Origin: Kingdonia uniflora
Taxonomy: Eukaryota; Streptophyta; Magnoliopsida; Ranunculales; Circaeasteraceae
DNA length: 64,000 nucleotides
Direction of reading: 5' to 3'
Assembly (NCBI GenBank): GCA_014058105.1
Contig: JACGCM010000310.1
Location: 248,001-312,000 of the forward strand
Part shown: positions 1 to 12,643 of the stretch, in pieces
Layout of the letters: every line of letters starts with the position of its first letter
How positions within the stretch are numbered: position 1 is the first letter of the stretch
Position numbers and translations under genes: made by a program
The notes under the pieces: generated by a model
What the model was told of the DNA's origin: nothing
Seen by the model: only the letters and a program-made list of their open reading frames with translations
Databases searched by the model: none

Positions 1-1404
1 GACCACCTTTCCCAGTCAATACAATAGAGGACTTAGGAGCCCCAGTTTGGGAGGAAAGTGACCCGTTTCGAGTTTTTCCAATTTCGGAGAAAGGTAATTC
101 ATTTAGAGTTAACCCAATTAAACATGTTGTTGAGCTAGAAGTAGAATCACCAATTATGGCTGCCGTCAAATCTCTTAGGGACTATTAGACCTCAGTGGTG
201 AGTGATATGCCTTCGTGTATTGTACTACCAGCTATTACGACAAACCATTATGAAATCAAGCCTAGTGTGATCCAAATGTTGCCTACATTTCGTGGGCTGG
301 ATTCTGAGAGCTCTTACAAGCACGTCCACGAATTTAAGAAAATCTGTGCGCTCTCCAAATACCAACATTTTACTGAGGATTCCGTCCACCTTCACTTATT
401 CCCATTCTCACTAAAAGACCAGGCAAGTCATTTGCTTGATTCATTAACATCGGCATCTATCAATTCACAGGATCAAATGGAGACCAAGTTTAAAACCAAA
501 TGGCTTTCTATGGGAAAAACCTTCGCTCTTAGAAATACGGTTGTTGAATTTATTCAAAATGAGAGTGAAAAGTTTAATGAGGCATGAGAGAGGTATAAAG
601 ATCTTCTTTCACAATGTCCCCATCATGGTTTTGAGAAGCAACATCTAGCCCAAATCTTCTATCGTGGAATAACTTCTGAGAATCGTTATAGACTAGAATC
701 TATGCATAATGGAAAATTCTAGGACCTTGAACCTGATAGAGCTTATGTGGAGTTTGAGACATTGGCTGAGAACTCTCAGCAGGAGAATTTTGATCCACAT
801 AGAAATATTCGCACAGCCAAGAAAGGTATCTTATACAAAGTGAGTGAGGGAACGGCCATCAAAGCCCAATTAGATACTCTTACCCAAAAAATTGAGGCTA
901 TGGCTACGAATCAATCTATGGGTAGTGTGAACCAGGTTCAGCAACAGGGTTGCACCGTTTGCTATGATGTAACCCATGTGACTCAAATGTACCGTATGCT
1001 CAATGAAATGAATGACAATCAAGAGAAAGTAAATGCTTTGAATAATACCTACAATAGGCCATTTAACCCATACAAGCCAACTTGGTAGAACCACCCAAAT
1101 TTTTTGTGGAAGAACAAACAACCCAATTGAGGTTTTGGAGAGCCACAAACCTCAGGTCATAATTTGCCTAGGAATCCATTTTCTCAATCTTTTTATCATG
1201 CATCTGAGTAATCCTTTCAGTCATCAAAGCAGTTCCCACCCGCTCTACCCAAACCATATTTGGACGATAACCTTGCTCTCTTCATGCAACAATCAGTGGA
1301 ATTTCAACAATAAATGATTCAATTTTAACAATAGACTTTGGTAAATCAGAATTCTACATCCTAATCTATCTCTAATCTAGAGACTTAGATAGGATCATTA
1401 GTAA
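1..1404 (+). pseudogene. gag: Athila-like gag, decayed
   Basis: Retrotransposon Gag (capsid-like) protein. One frame from the window start reads on with in-frame stops near 186, 585, 720 and 1086. The core motifs PTFRGLDSES, FPFSLKDQA, ERYKDLLSQCPHHG and the later NRPFNPYKPTW are those of plant Athila-type Gag. At 585 the stop falls where this family has Trp (EA-stop-ERYKDLL), and the stop near 720 (KF-stop-DL) is also compatible with a lost Trp; TGG to TGA/TAG is what deamination of methylated cytosine on the other strand gives. The Gln-rich C-terminal stretch near 1285-1370 recurs in the minus-strand relative near 60250-60480. Confidence 0.8.
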
Positions 1405-2698
1405 ATGTATTATATGAGAGACCACCAGGTAAGCTACCTAGCCAACCAGTATCTAATCCGAAAGGACCACCGGGGTCTGATTCTAGCCCAATCCCAAAAT
1501 AGGCTAATGCCATTACAACTCATCGAAGTTGTAGAAAAATTGATAACCAAGTTAGAATGCCTAAGGTTGAGCCAACACCCGTTGCTATTGAGGATGAGGT
1601 CAGTACGAGTGATCCTTTGTAGAAATCTAAGGAGTTGCCTACCTTATTTATTTCTCTACCAAAGGCACATTTTGAGCCAAAGGTGCCTTATCCACAACGC
1701 CTTCTTCCGGCTAATAAAGGGATTCAATTTGACAAGATATTGGATACATTTAAGCAAGTTCATATAAATATTCCAGTACTCGATGTCATCATGCTTATCC
1801 CTGTATATGTCAAATTCCTTAAGGATGCGTGTACTAGGAAAAGGAAAATTAATGTGCACAAGAAAGTCTTCTTGACTGAGACATTAACCCCTTCTAATCT
1901 TCGAGATCCTGGAAGCCCAACCATCCCTTGGTGCTAGTGTGAATGTCCTACCTTACTCGGTTTATCAAGAATTTGGACTTGGAGAACTCGAACCTACCCG
2001 AATGACACTTCCATTGGTTGACAGGTCAATACAATACCCGCGTAGTATCCTTGAGGATATTCTTATCAAGGTTGATACCTTTATTTTTTTTATGGATTTT
2101 GTTATTTTGGACACTGAAGATGTAAAAAATCCTAGCTGTGAGATCCCCGTCATATTGGGCTGCCCTTTCCTTGCGACTGCTCATGCCATTATTAATTGCT
2201 TTAATGGGGTCTTACAACTATCAATGGGAGATATGAAGATCAAGCTCAATGCTTTTAACAATAATACTCAAGTCCCTCATTCTGATGACATGGCTGAGCT
2301 TAATATGATTGACTCCCTAGTTTACAACTCGTTCCCTAAATTATTTTCTGAGGACACCTTAGAATCATATCTTGTGAACTTTGGTGAAGACTTTGATGAA
2401 AATCTGATTGTTAAAGAGCTTAATGTTTTACTTTACTCAATACCTATTTTTACCAAGTCCAAATGGAGACCTCATGTTGAACCTCTAGAGCCATCCACTA
2501 CTTTACCTATTCCATCCATTGTTAATACACCCAAGTTAGACCTCAATCCATTACCTAAGATATTGAAGTATGCTTTCTTAGGTAATTTTAACACTCTGCC
2601 TGTGATCATTGGTTCTAACCTCAATGTTGATCAGGAAAGTAGATTGTTGGTTGTCCTTGGAAGACACAAATCAGCCCTAGGGTGGTCAAATAGCAGAC
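1405..2698 (+). pseudogene. Gag-Pol linker and aspartic protease of the Athila-like element, decayed
   Basis: The longest open piece is 1939-2712. It begins just after the protease active-site region: LGASVNVLPYSVYQEFGLG spans about 1929-1990, with a stop at 1936-1938 interrupting it. Downstream come EIPVILGCPFLATAHAIIN and LSMGDMKIKLNAFN, which match the flap and C-terminal part of plant gypsy proteases. The stretch 1405-1938 is the linker and is broken by several frameshifts. The protease cannot be active as it stands because the expected catalytic DxGAS stretch is interrupted. The frame ends at 2710 and Pol continues in another frame from about 2699. Confidence 0.7.
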
Positions 2699-3658
2699 TT
2701 GATAGGGATTAGTCTGGCCGTTTACATGCATTGCATCAATTTCAAGGAAAGTGCTAAAAATTATTGTGATATGCAACGGCGGTTGAATCCCACCATGATG
2801 GAAGTGGTGAAGAATGAAGCTCTCAAACTTTTGGACTCGGGTATCATATACCCCATTTTGGATAATAAGTGGGTCAGTCCCGTTCAGGTTGTACTTAAGA
2901 AATCATGGATTACTGTAGTTGAGAATGAGAATAATGACCTAATCCCCACCCGCATGACCACCGGGTGGCGTATATGTATTGACTACAGGAAATTGAACAC
3001 GGTCGCAAGGAAAGATCATTTTCCTCTTTCTTTCATTGATCAAATGCTTGAACGCTTAGCAAGAAAAAGTCATTACTATATTCTTGACGGTTATTCTGGA
3101 TACAATCAGAATTTCATTACCCTAGAAGATTAGGAGAAGATAACTTTCACATGTCCCAACAGGACATATACTTATCGACGTATGCCATTTGGGTTATGCA
3201 ACGCACCCACTACATTCCAGCGTTGTATGATGAGCATATTTTCTGATATGGTTGATAAGTTTCTTGAAATCTTTATGGATGACTTCTCTGTGTATGGATC
3301 ATATTTTAACAAATGTTTACACCATTTAGAGCTCGTGCTAGAGCGATGTACACAAACCAATTTGGTGTTAAACTGAAAGTGTCACTTCATGGTGATACAA
3401 GGGATAGTTCTTGGACATATTATCTCCAACAAAGGGATTGAAGTCAATAAGGCCAAGATCGACATTATTTTTTCTTTACATCCACCACTGACGGTTTTGG
3501 CCATTCGATTATTTCAGGGCCATGCCGGGTTTAATCGCCGGTTCATCAAAGATTTTAGTAAAATTTCCAGCCCTTTTGCAATTTACTTGCTAAGGATACT
3601 GATTTCAACTTTGACGACTTATGTTAAGAAGCTTTTTAGAAGCTCAAACTTTTATTAA
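2699..3658 (+). pseudogene. Reverse transcriptase of the Athila-like element, decayed
   Basis: Successive pieces 2699-3133, 3182-3376 and 3389-3658 read as one RT domain. Visible motifs are the substrate-binding stretch WRICIDYRKLN, DHFPLSFIDQMLERLA, the MPFGLCNAPTTFQRCM block, and the catalytic loop FMDDFSVYG, which keeps both Asp residues. GHIISNKGIEVNKAKID follows, as expected for the RT connection. Stops at about 3131 (ED-stop-EKITF) and 3374 (LN-stop-KCHF) interrupt it; the second again replaces the Trp usual in this block. The frame is lost after 3550. Confidence 0.85.
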
Positions 3659-4090
3659 CTTCAACCCCTATCATCCAACTTCCCAATTGGAAACTTCCAT
3701 TCATACTCATGGGCGACGCTTCTGATTACCCTATTGGAGCGATTTTAGGTCAAAAAGTAGATAATAAACCTCATGTTATTTATTATGCTAGTCGCACGCT
3801 CAATGACTGCTAAATTACACCACTATGGAGAAGGAGTTATTAGCCATTGTCTTTGCCTGGGAGAAATTTCGTTCATACCTTGTTGGATCCAAAATCATTG
3901 TTTACAATGACCATGTGGCCTTAAAGTATTTACTATCTAAAAAAGACATTAAGCCTCGATAATCAGATGGATTCTTTTGTTACAAGAATTTGATATTGAA
4001 ATTTGAGATAAGAAAGGTGTTGAGAATGTGGTTGCGGATCATCTATCTTAAATTCTCGCTGAGGGTACTGACGATTTTCTCCCTATCCTA
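3659..4090 (+). pseudogene. RNase H of the Athila-like element, decayed
   Basis: Frames here give [38 protein letters not shown], then [27 protein letters not shown] and [14 protein letters not shown], which is the gypsy RNase H domain between RT and integrase. The reading frame shifts at least once and carries stops (for example near 3812 and 3960). No open frame above the usual size limit survives, so the call rests on the remaining motifs and on position. Confidence 0.7.
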
Positions 4091-5358
4091 GAGACATTTA
4101 CTGATGAGCAGCTCATGGTTATCTCACAACTGCCATGGTACGCCGATATTGTCAATTATCTTTCTACCCAACGATTACCTACCCATTGGTCAAAGCAAGA
4201 TAGAACCAAATTCTTGCACGAGGTTAGACGCTTTAGTTGGGACGATCCTTATCTTTATAAGTTTTGTTCCAACCAAGTGATTAGGAGATGCATCCCAAAT
4301 TATGAGCTTCATAGTGTACTCACATTTTGCCATACATTAGCATGCGGAGGACATTTGGGGATGAAGAAAACCGCTGCAAAAGTCCATCAATCTAGCCTTT
4401 ATTGGCCTACCCTTTTTCGTGACGCACATACCTTTTGATATAAATGTGATAGGTACCAGAAGACCGGGAATATTTCTCATCGAAACATGATGCCCTTGAA
4501 CAACATCCTTATTGTTGAACTATTTGATATTTGGGGCATTGACTTTATGGGGCCATTTCCTTCATCTCGCGAGTACCTTTACATTCTCGTGGTAGTTGAT
4601 TATGTTTCTAAATGGATTGAGGCGGTACCATGTCAAACAAATAACCATAAACCCATGGTAAAAATTTTGAAAAATATTTTTAATCGTTTTGGCACGCCTC
4701 AGGCAATTATTACTAATGGCGGTAAACATTTTTGTAACCGTGTCTTTCAAAATCTTTTGAAAACTTACTCCATCACTCATAAAGTTGCCATATCTTATCA
4801 TCTACAAACAAGTGGTCAAGTCGAAGTATCCAATCGGAGATTAAAAGAATTTTAGAAAAAACAGTTCAAACCTATTATAAATATTGGTCTGATCGTCTTG
4901 ATGATGGCCTTTGAGCATATTGAACAGCTTATAAAACCCCGATTGGTATGTCACCCTATAAACTTGTCTTTGGGAAGGCTTGCCACTTACCTGTAGAATT
5001 GGAACAAAAGGCTCTCTGGGCTAGAAAGGCTTTTAACTTTGAAATCAATAAAGTTGGATCACATAAAAAACTTTAACTTTCTGAAATTGACAAACTTCGT
5101 CTCGAGGCTTATGAAAATACAAAAATTTATAAGGAATGAATTAAAGTTTTCCATGATAAGTCGATTGTTCGCAAAACTTTTGAGCCTAATCAAAAAGTGT
5201 TACTCTACAATTCACAGCTACGTTTATTTCCTGGGAAATTACGTTCTCGTTGGTACGATCCTTTATTAGTTAAAACTGTTTATCCTCATGGAACCGTGGA
5301 GGTAGAGGATCCTAAAGATGGTAATACTTTCAAGGTCAACGGGCAACGTTTAAAATAG
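4091..5358 (+). pseudogene. Integrase of the Athila-like element, decayed, catalytic Asp lost
   Basis: The N-terminal zinc-binding part (HTLACGGHLGMKKTAAK ... YKCDRYQK) lies in 4115-4470 and the catalytic core in 4487-4855. The first catalytic Asp is in GIDFMGPFPSS. The second motif, normally SDGG in this lineage, reads TNGGKHFCN, so the Asp is Asn here. The Glu is in GQVEVSNRRLK. Stops occur at 4436 and 4853, and the frame is shifted beyond 4870. The C-terminal part at about 5190-5358 ([19 protein letters not shown] ... FKVNGQRLK) is typical of Athila-type integrases. The enzyme would be inactive even without the stops. Confidence 0.85.
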
Positions 5359-6810
5359 TATTTAGAATCTTGCACTTTTGATGAAGAGATAACATTTTTA
5401 AATGATCCAATATATTAGAGCTGATATTGTGTACCCCTATCATACCATTGCAAAATAATTTAAGTAGGGGGGTATATTAGTCTGGCTAAAGACGGTAAAC
5501 TTAGCACTTCATGGGAGGCAACCCATGACACATTCATGTGAAAAATTTTAGTTCTCCTCTTCTATTTATTTTCTTGTTCTCAAACATTGAGGGCAATGCT
5601 TGATTAAGTTTGGGGGTAGGAAACCATTTCTAAATGTTTTTTGAAGAAAAATGAAATAATTGCACTTTAACAATTTATGATATATTTTTTACGAATTTCA
5701 AAATACATAAACTAATTTTACCTTGACATAAATATAATAGAAAAGCCTAAATTTTGAAATTGTACCAAGTATACACTAAAATATTTTAGAATATCTTAAG
5801 CTAGATGTATTATCTTTTTATTAGCGACTAATTCAAGTTAACTTGACATATTTTGAAAACGTGCACTTCACTGTAGTTTTATAATTAATACCTTCAATAG
5901 ATTTTTGCTCAGTGTAAGAAATATTTAGTATTTATGTTAGGAATAGTTTGCTACAAGGGAGACAACTGCCTAATAATAAGTTCATTCCTAAGAAAAAAAA
6001 AGACAAATGTGCTCTAAAAACTTTCACGCTGCAAGGCTACTCCCATGATTAAGAACTGAAAGAAGAAAAATTATCACCAATCTCGAGTTTGACCATGAAA
6101 TATGTGAAAGAAGCACAAGAAAATGTTACTTGTGAGAATCCTGAGTCTAGGTCATGATGGGGCACCACACCATGGCAACCTTAACCAGCTGGCAGGAATT
6201 GTCGACCAAAAACTCCTTGCTAGGGAGGCTTCACTAAGAAAAAAAGTACTCAAAAGAAAAGGCTTGCAAAAGAAGAAAAAAAAAGTAAAATTCTAGGAAC
6301 ACGAATTGACTAAACACTTGTCAAACTGACCGTTGAATTTATTTCAGCAAGAACTAGACTACCAAAAACTTAGTAAATTATTCTAGACAACGTATTAGGC
6401 GATAAAACTATTTTCATTGTACATTCAAATATAACTAAAGAAAAATACTTGAATCTCTTTCTAATCTTGAGGTAGTACCTCTAGTTTTGGATAAGCTTAA
6501 AATATTATTTTATATACTTGGGAGAATAACAAGCTTAAGGATTTTTTTTCATTGGTATATTTTTGTGACAACTAAGTAAGGATGAGTTCACAGAAAATGA
6601 GTCATGTATATTCTAGAATTGCTTAAAATGTCATTATTGACTTTTGTGGGAATAGTCACTGAAAACCTTCACGAGATAACACTCATCCACCAGGCTAAAC
6701 CTGGGGGTTTAACGGCCTGTTGCATATGCTAAATGCCACTGCGTGATATGCAAAAATAGTTTTTGTTTACTTTTGCTCGAGGACTAGCAAAATATAAATT
6801 TGGGGGTATA
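5359..6810 (+). other. Long 3' non-coding region and polypurine tract of the Athila-like element
   Basis: No coding frame is supported. From about 5427 this stretch is clearly related, on the other strand, to 57301-58690 of the second family member (shared blocks include the AACCCATGACACATTCA region near 5520 and GTCATGATGGGGCACCAC near 6150). G-rich runs occur at 5466-5473 and 5610-5617. The stretch ends with a polypurine tract, TTTGGGGGTATA (about 6799-6810), directly before the LTR start TGATAGACAC. Confidence 0.75.
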
Positions 6811-7936
6811 TGATAGACACGTAATATTTACGTGTACAACTCCTAAATTTATATCTACTTAGTCATTTATTAAATAAATATAATACTAATAGTGCATTTG
6901 TTTGTATTTATAGAAATCGGTCACATGATAAACAAGTGGTACATTTTTCCATTTTTTAACGAAGAACAAAGGTGATACACTCCAACAATGATTCTCATTT
7001 GAAGTTGTCAACCAAAGGCCCATGCATGGAAGCCCATTGAAGAGAATTAAATATATATATTATTCTCATGAGTTATAATATATATGCATGATTTTAGGCA
7101 TTGTTTAGGGGATTTTATATTAATGGTGATATTTTGTAACCCTTATTATACTCAATAAATAGAAGGAAAATTCCACCCATGAGAGATCATCTTGAAGAGG
7201 GTAAATATCAAGGTCAATAAGCAATAAAGTTTTTGTTCTTCTCTTTTTCTTGTCTTTTACTTTTATTGTAGTAATAGTAGTATGGCAATGATCAAAGGGA
7301 TAAGTAGCTAATCTTCTTAGACAAGGCTGGAGGAAGCTCCATCTAATGTAGCCTTAGTGTAGATTGTATTGTTTATTTAGAGTAATTACTTTATCTTTAT
7401 CCCAGAATATTGCATATTCGTATTCCGTCGTCCTATGCTTGACTGTAGATAGGATTAGGAGGAATAAGGAATATATGTAACCATCTTGTTTGACCATAAC
7501 AGGATAGGTTAGGAACAAGGAGAAGAAAACATAATCTATGCTTATCAACCGGACCATAGATGAATAAGTTGGTTTATGGGTAGTTCCCAATCAATAATTA
7601 TTTTATCTCATGATGTATTGAATATACCTGACCAAGGATATACGATACGGTAATTCGTGAATACTCTAACTTGGTACACTATCTCAAGGTTACAACAGAT
7701 GGAGTGGAATCACGCCTTGGTTTCCTCTTCAATCATATCAATACCTTTTCTAGTTTGTGCTTTATTTTAATTTATTTACTTATAAAAACCCAAAACTCGT
7801 TCTTATCGAATTAAATTAGTAGCTCGAAACATAACTCGCACCACATGTCTTTTGGGATACGACCCCGCTTACCCTTGAACTTAACGGTATACTATGCGCT
7901 TACGAGTCTTTTAAGACATCGGCTTATAATTGATCA
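6811..7936 (+). repeat. 3' LTR of the Athila-like element
   Basis: This 1126-bp LTR starts TGATAGACACGTAATATTTA and ends TTGATCA, giving the TG...CA ends usual for LTRs. It follows directly on a polypurine tract. Clear copies lie at 43170-44330 (solo, +), 56189-57300 and 62385-63402 (both -). Short open frames inside it (for example 7354-7590 on -) recur as shadows in all copies and are not genes. Confidence 0.9.
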
Positions 7937-8220
7937 GCTACCAATAATGAAACAGAGTACGAAGGAATCTCTCACAGTCTCGATCTTGCACTTACTCTCG
8001 AAACTGAGGATTTAGCAGTATATGTCGACTCCTTACTTGTCACCAATCATTACAACAAAAATTTAAAGACAACAGGAAAAATGGTTGATTACGCAGCCCT
8101 GGTCGAAGAAAAGATAAAAAAATTCAAGCATGCAACCATTTCGTATTTACCTCGGCTAAAAAATCGTCATGCAGATCCATTAGCTTACATCGCTGCAATG
8201 TTGGGAGACAGTGAAAAATG
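7937..8220 (+). pseudogene. RNase H fragment of Tat-lineage pol
   Basis: The frame reads NNETEYEGISHSLDLALTLE, then VYVDSLLVTNHYN and ISYLPRLKNRHADPLAYIAAM. The NNETEYE block, the DS(L)LV block and the late H-x-D pattern (RHADPLAYIA) correspond to the RNase H of Tat-type gypsy elements. The first residues are missing because the Athila-like LTR interrupts the domain at 7936. A stop at 8220 ends the open stretch and the following linker is in the same frame. Confidence 0.75.
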
Positions 8221-9540
8221 ATCTTTAGAAATCGAGATCATCGAACATTCTAGCCTCGATATCTTATCAATACTCCAGATAACCGTTACTGAAGATGACG
8301 ACCCTGACGACTGGAGAATATCGTTTAATGCTTACCTCAACACCAACATCCTCCCCAGTGATAAAGAAGTTTGATCCCTGTTAGCCAAGTACCCCCGATT
8401 CACAGTCCAAAGCAGAATATTATATCGACTCACTGGATGTAGTTCACATATCGAATGCATCTCACAGAAACAGGCTCAGATCAAAATCAGAGAGCTTCAC
8501 GAAGTTATCTGTGGTGCATATGTTTCCGGATGATCGCTAGCCCAGCATGCATTTACACAAGGACTCTATTGGCCCAAGATTAGAAAAAACTGCGAAGACT
8601 TTGTTTGTAAATGCTACAAATACCAAATCCATGCTCAGGACGTCAAAAGCACAACCCTCGACTTATATGTCAGTAATGACCTTTGGCGATTTAAACGATG
8701 AGGAATCGATATCATTGGCCCCTTCCATCCAGCATCGAGAAATATAAGGTTCATCTTAGTTGCCACCGATTACATCACCAAGTGAGTTTAAGCAATTCCT
8801 CTATGCCATACTAATGAGAATGAGGTCATCAAGTTCCTTTGGGGAGCACATCATTACCCGGTTTGGTTGTCCGCAAATTATATACTCTGATAATGGCAAA
8901 TAGTTCATCTCCGCTAAAGTCCTTGCTTTCCTTCATAAATACAAGATTCGGTTGACAACTTCCACACCATATTATCCTCAAGGCAATGGATAAGCTGAAG
9001 CCATCAACAAAAGCATCAAATCCGGCAAGCAAGCGCCTCAACAACAAGAAAGGCAGATGGGTAGACAAACTACTCAGTGTATTATGGGCTTACCGCACCA
9101 CTCCTTGAGTATCAGCAGGGTCCACTCCATTTATGATGGCCTTCGGTACTGAAACAGTCATACCCTCAGACCTCGATTTACCAAGTACTCAACGTAAAAT
9201 TCCAGATGAAGACAATGAACTCGGTCTCCTTTGTAACCTCAATTGGATCGTGGAAACAAGAGATAGGTCCATTGGGAATTTGGAACGATACCATAATTTA
9301 TTGAAAAAAGCATACAACAAGAAAGTTCGAGAAGGGAAGTTTTGTATTCGAGACCTTGTCCTTCGAAGGATACAAGATCATACTCGACCTATAAATTCTG
9401 GAAAATAATTAGAAAACTGGGAGGGGCTCTACATTATCAGCAATAAAACAGATAGCAAAACTTATTGGCTCATGACTGAAGATGAAGTTCAGCTTGAATA
9501 CCCAAGGAACACTGCCCAGCATAAACTCTTTTACAGATGA
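8221..9540 (+). pseudogene. Integrase of Tat-lineage pol, decayed
   Basis: The linker and zinc-binding part (ILYRLTGCSSHIECISQ ... HAFTQGLYWPKIRKNCEDF ... CYKYQ) run over 8400-8640. The core start GIDIIGPFHPASRNIRF lies near 8707-8750 after a stop in place of the usual Trp. The frame then breaks around 8800-9100. The C-terminal part is open at 9133-9408 (FGTETVIPSDLDLPS ... YNKKVREGKFCIRDLVLRR) and ends near 9530 with WEGLYII and DEVQLEYPRNTAQHK. Many stops rule out function. Confidence 0.75.
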
Positions 9541-10160
9541 TACCCTGTAATCGTTTACTTCGAATCAAATAATCAATTTTCTTTATCATTATCTTCTTTA
9601 CTACTTCGATTTATTCTCAATCTATACTTATTACTTATAGATCTGACAAACAATCTATTTCTACTTCGATTTTCTCTCGATCAATACTTACCAAGTATGC
9701 CTGAGACAAACTAATTCCTTACTATCTTGATTTACTTTTAGGTCCTTTCTTGCACAAGTATCCTAAAACCTATCAATCAACTTCACGCGACCGCTATCCA
9801 ATTACAGGATAGTTTACTTCGCGCTCTCTACTTGTCGAACAATCTCTTATGAGCTCTTGTTCTTCTCAAAATCTAAATCCAGATACCTATCTCCGGATAT
9901 ACATCTGGTACTCCTTACTTGCCATTTATTGGCCATCTTTCATATTTTGCGCATGCAAGCATTTTTTACTTAACTACTTGCATATACTATCACTTTATCA
10001 CATCTACTACTTAAATTTATTTATACATGCAAAATAGTTAGTTCTCCAAATATTAAAACACAAACACCAAAATCCATCGCACACACCAAATTAAAAAAGT
10101 TCTGGTCCCACTGACCATTTATTACATACTTTTACTTAACTAACACTCTTTAAACAAGAT
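9541..10160 (+). other. Post-pol spacer of the Tat-lineage element, no gene seen
   Basis: A pyrimidine-rich, AT-rich stretch with no supported coding frame. A short phrase containing CTACTTCGATTT recurs near 9601 and 9661, suggesting weak local repetition. The open frame at 9849-10037 on + is low-complexity and has no recognisable feature. Confidence 0.5.
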
Positions 10161-10179
10161 TTAACATTTCAGAAAGAGG

Positions 10180-12643
10180 TGTCTCTACATTTAAGGAATC
10201 TTCGGGCACCTACACCTCTGCTACCTCTAAAGGACGAGGATCATTCACCTCCACCATCGCTTTATCTTTGACCACATCAATTACTCTATGAACATCAGGC
10301 GTCTGGGGTACATCATCATCTTAACTATCGTCACATGGAAGACCACCAGCTTTTACAAGACCCATATAATATTTTTTTCCTTTCTACTGCCTCCTCGAAT
10401 TGTTTAAAATAATGTACCCTCACTTCCTTGCAGTTTTACAACTTTTCATCATTTATCCAAGTTTTCACCTCAATGAAAAGTTTATTCTGCTCCAGCTCTA
10501 TTGCTTTGTGAGCATTGGCAACTTTTTCACTCACATCTTTCTCATAAGCGGCTTTCTGCAGTGCCAAAGCTTCTTTTTTTTCTTTCTCAAGCACTTTTTT
10601 TGCTTCCGCCAGCGCAGCCTCCTTCGCCTTCTTTGCTTCGACCTTATACCTATTCAGAGTCGCATTCAGATCCTCATTTACCGCAGCCTCACCGACAAGA
10701 TCATACTCGACCTTATACCTTCTATCTCTCTTTTCAAAATTACCTTCTGACCTCACCATACTAATGATGACTCACACTTACACGCAATCGGGATTTCACA
10801 ACTTTTGTATAAGGGACAAAATCAAAAACTCCCAACTTTTTTGTACGTCCTTCTTTTTTTACTCTTATAGTAGCAATGATGTCATTTCCAAAGCTCACAT
10901 ATCAGAGTTTTAAATATTTTCAAATTCAGATTTCACAACAGTCGTAAATAGTCATCACAAAAATAGAGGATCTATTCCACAACAATTCCTTTCAAATTAT
11001 TCAAGCACAAGCAGTAACATTTTATCACCCCTATTTTCATATCAACTCAGTTCTACTTATATATATTTACATTTAAAATAGCCTTTATGACTTGGGAAGC
11101 CACTTTCAATCAATAAACCTAGAGCGATCCTCGCATCCTCAAAATCAATCTCCTCTTTAGTAATCAATCCCACCACCTCTTCTCGATCTGTAAGATCTAT
11201 TACCAGTTCGCGGAAAAATCATTCATAAAAAAATGTGCATACTCAAGTTCCCTGTCCATCAAATCTAAGCCTTCGAACTGACATTCCCTCACTGGCAACT
11301 CAGCATCATAATCTAGTAATCCAAAAATTCTCTCAGGCACATCAGAGATCTTTATTGCCAATTGTCCTTCAGCGGCATAACAGATTCTCTGGGCTCGAGT
11401 CCACATCGTTCTAATCTCTTTCCCAAAATTCAGAAATCATTCTACCCTTCTTTATCCATTTTTACTATCAATTTCACACAAATCATGTTATATTCCTTTT
11501 ATCTCATTACAGATGCCTCTTATCTTGAGAGAGATTATTTGAACGCATCTCTTCCTATCGAACTCAGTAATCCCATACTCTTGCCGATCGAAATTATTAT
11601 TTCCAGATCTAATTTTCTAAAAATGACCTCAACAAGATCGATTCTTCATTATAAAACTCCTACAAATTATTATTTTTTCTCCCACATTTCTAGCTTACAG
11701 ATCGAATAATATTCACCTCTTAACGCATATATTCAAAGATAAATGTATACCAGTTTGATTATTACAAGTATTTTACTTTTTGGCCTCATATATTCTATTT
11801 CATAAAATATTCTAAAACTCATCATACAGCTCGATTTCAAGATTTATTCTATTTCTATATCAACACGAATTTGGATAACAAATTTTATTCATCTCGAAAC
11901 ATATTACAAGTATTTTTACAGATAACAAGTCTTTCAAGTACTCGACAACAGGTACTATACAGATGATGTTCGGCCCAATACTCAGCATCAGGTATTTCAT
12001 AGATAACAACTTTTTTAGTGTTTTTACAGCTAACAAGTCTTTTATGCACTTCAAAGTTTCAAATCCTTCAGTTCGTCCTACTTTAATAATTTTTCACCCT
12101 GATGAAAAGTAGACATTGGAAACAGCGAAGATCTTCCCTCCCATGAGTTTGGTCGAAGTCTAGGCGAACTTCAAATAGAAATTAAGGGAATAGGAGACTA
12201 TGTACTTGAACAAACCCTACAAACTGAAGGTCTTCTCAGCGCAAAGTAGTGATGGAAATGTAGAAGCAGACTTTTATTCTCTGCCTGCCTCCTCCACTAC
12301 CATCACCGCCTCCCCAATAACCACCAACCCCTCAGAGTTGGTAGAGATGAAAAGGGCCCGACCTTAGAATCCGTTGCGACATAAAGCATCAACATAACGG
12401 CAATGTAGTTACGCCAATCCCTACATCTGTCTCCCCAACCTTATCTTCTGCAAGGATGCGGAGATAAACCCAAAGTTGCTTATCTGTCAAGATAACATGG
12501 TAAAACCTCCATATACAGTAAAAGTCCTCCTCAGCTTCAGCCGCTTCATTTTTTGACATTCCTTGATACGTCGAGGGAATAGGAACAGGAGTTAGATTCT
12601 CCAAGGACTGATCTCCAAAAAACTTTAACTTCAACCTCTGCAT
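10180..12643 (-). pseudogene. Antisense coding remnant 3' of Tat-lineage pol
   Basis: Three frames on - (12643-12389, 11406-11200, 10759-10436) lie in the same order and orientation, opposite to pol. The last encodes a Lys/Ala/Glu-rich coiled coil ([20 protein letters not shown] and following). It is followed, after a frameshift, by an acidic tail near 10180-10330 that includes a run of Asp codons and DVPQTPDVHRVIDVV. The first contains FYCIWRFYHVILTDKQLWVY. Antisense reading frames between pol and the 3' LTR are known from some Tat-lineage elements such as Grande; their function is unknown. That these three pieces were once one protein is my inference. The remnant is broken by stops between the pieces. 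Confidence 0.5.

Larger units (their letters stand above)
1..6810 (+). mobile_element. Athila-like Ty3/gypsy element, internal region (5' part outside window)
   Basis: The order gag, protease, reverse transcriptase, RNase H, integrase, long 3' non-coding region, polypurine tract and LTR is visible on +. All coding parts carry stops and frameshifts. The lineage call rests on the gag (PTFRGLDSES, FPFSLKDQA), the FMDDFSVYG reverse-transcriptase motif, the integrase C-terminal motif NGQRLK, and the long 3' non-coding stretch. A related copy at 56189-63402 keeps a tRNA-Asp-type primer site, as in Athila elements. The 5' LTR and primer site of this copy lie before the window. The element is inserted in a Tat-lineage RNase H domain that resumes at 7937. 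Confidence 0.85.

Noticed and set aside
7354..7590. Conserved-looking frame starting MGTTHKPTYS, also present at 43747, 56527 and 62723
   Set aside because: It lies inside every copy of the Athila-like LTR; its recurrence comes from LTR copying, and frames differ in length and stops between copies.
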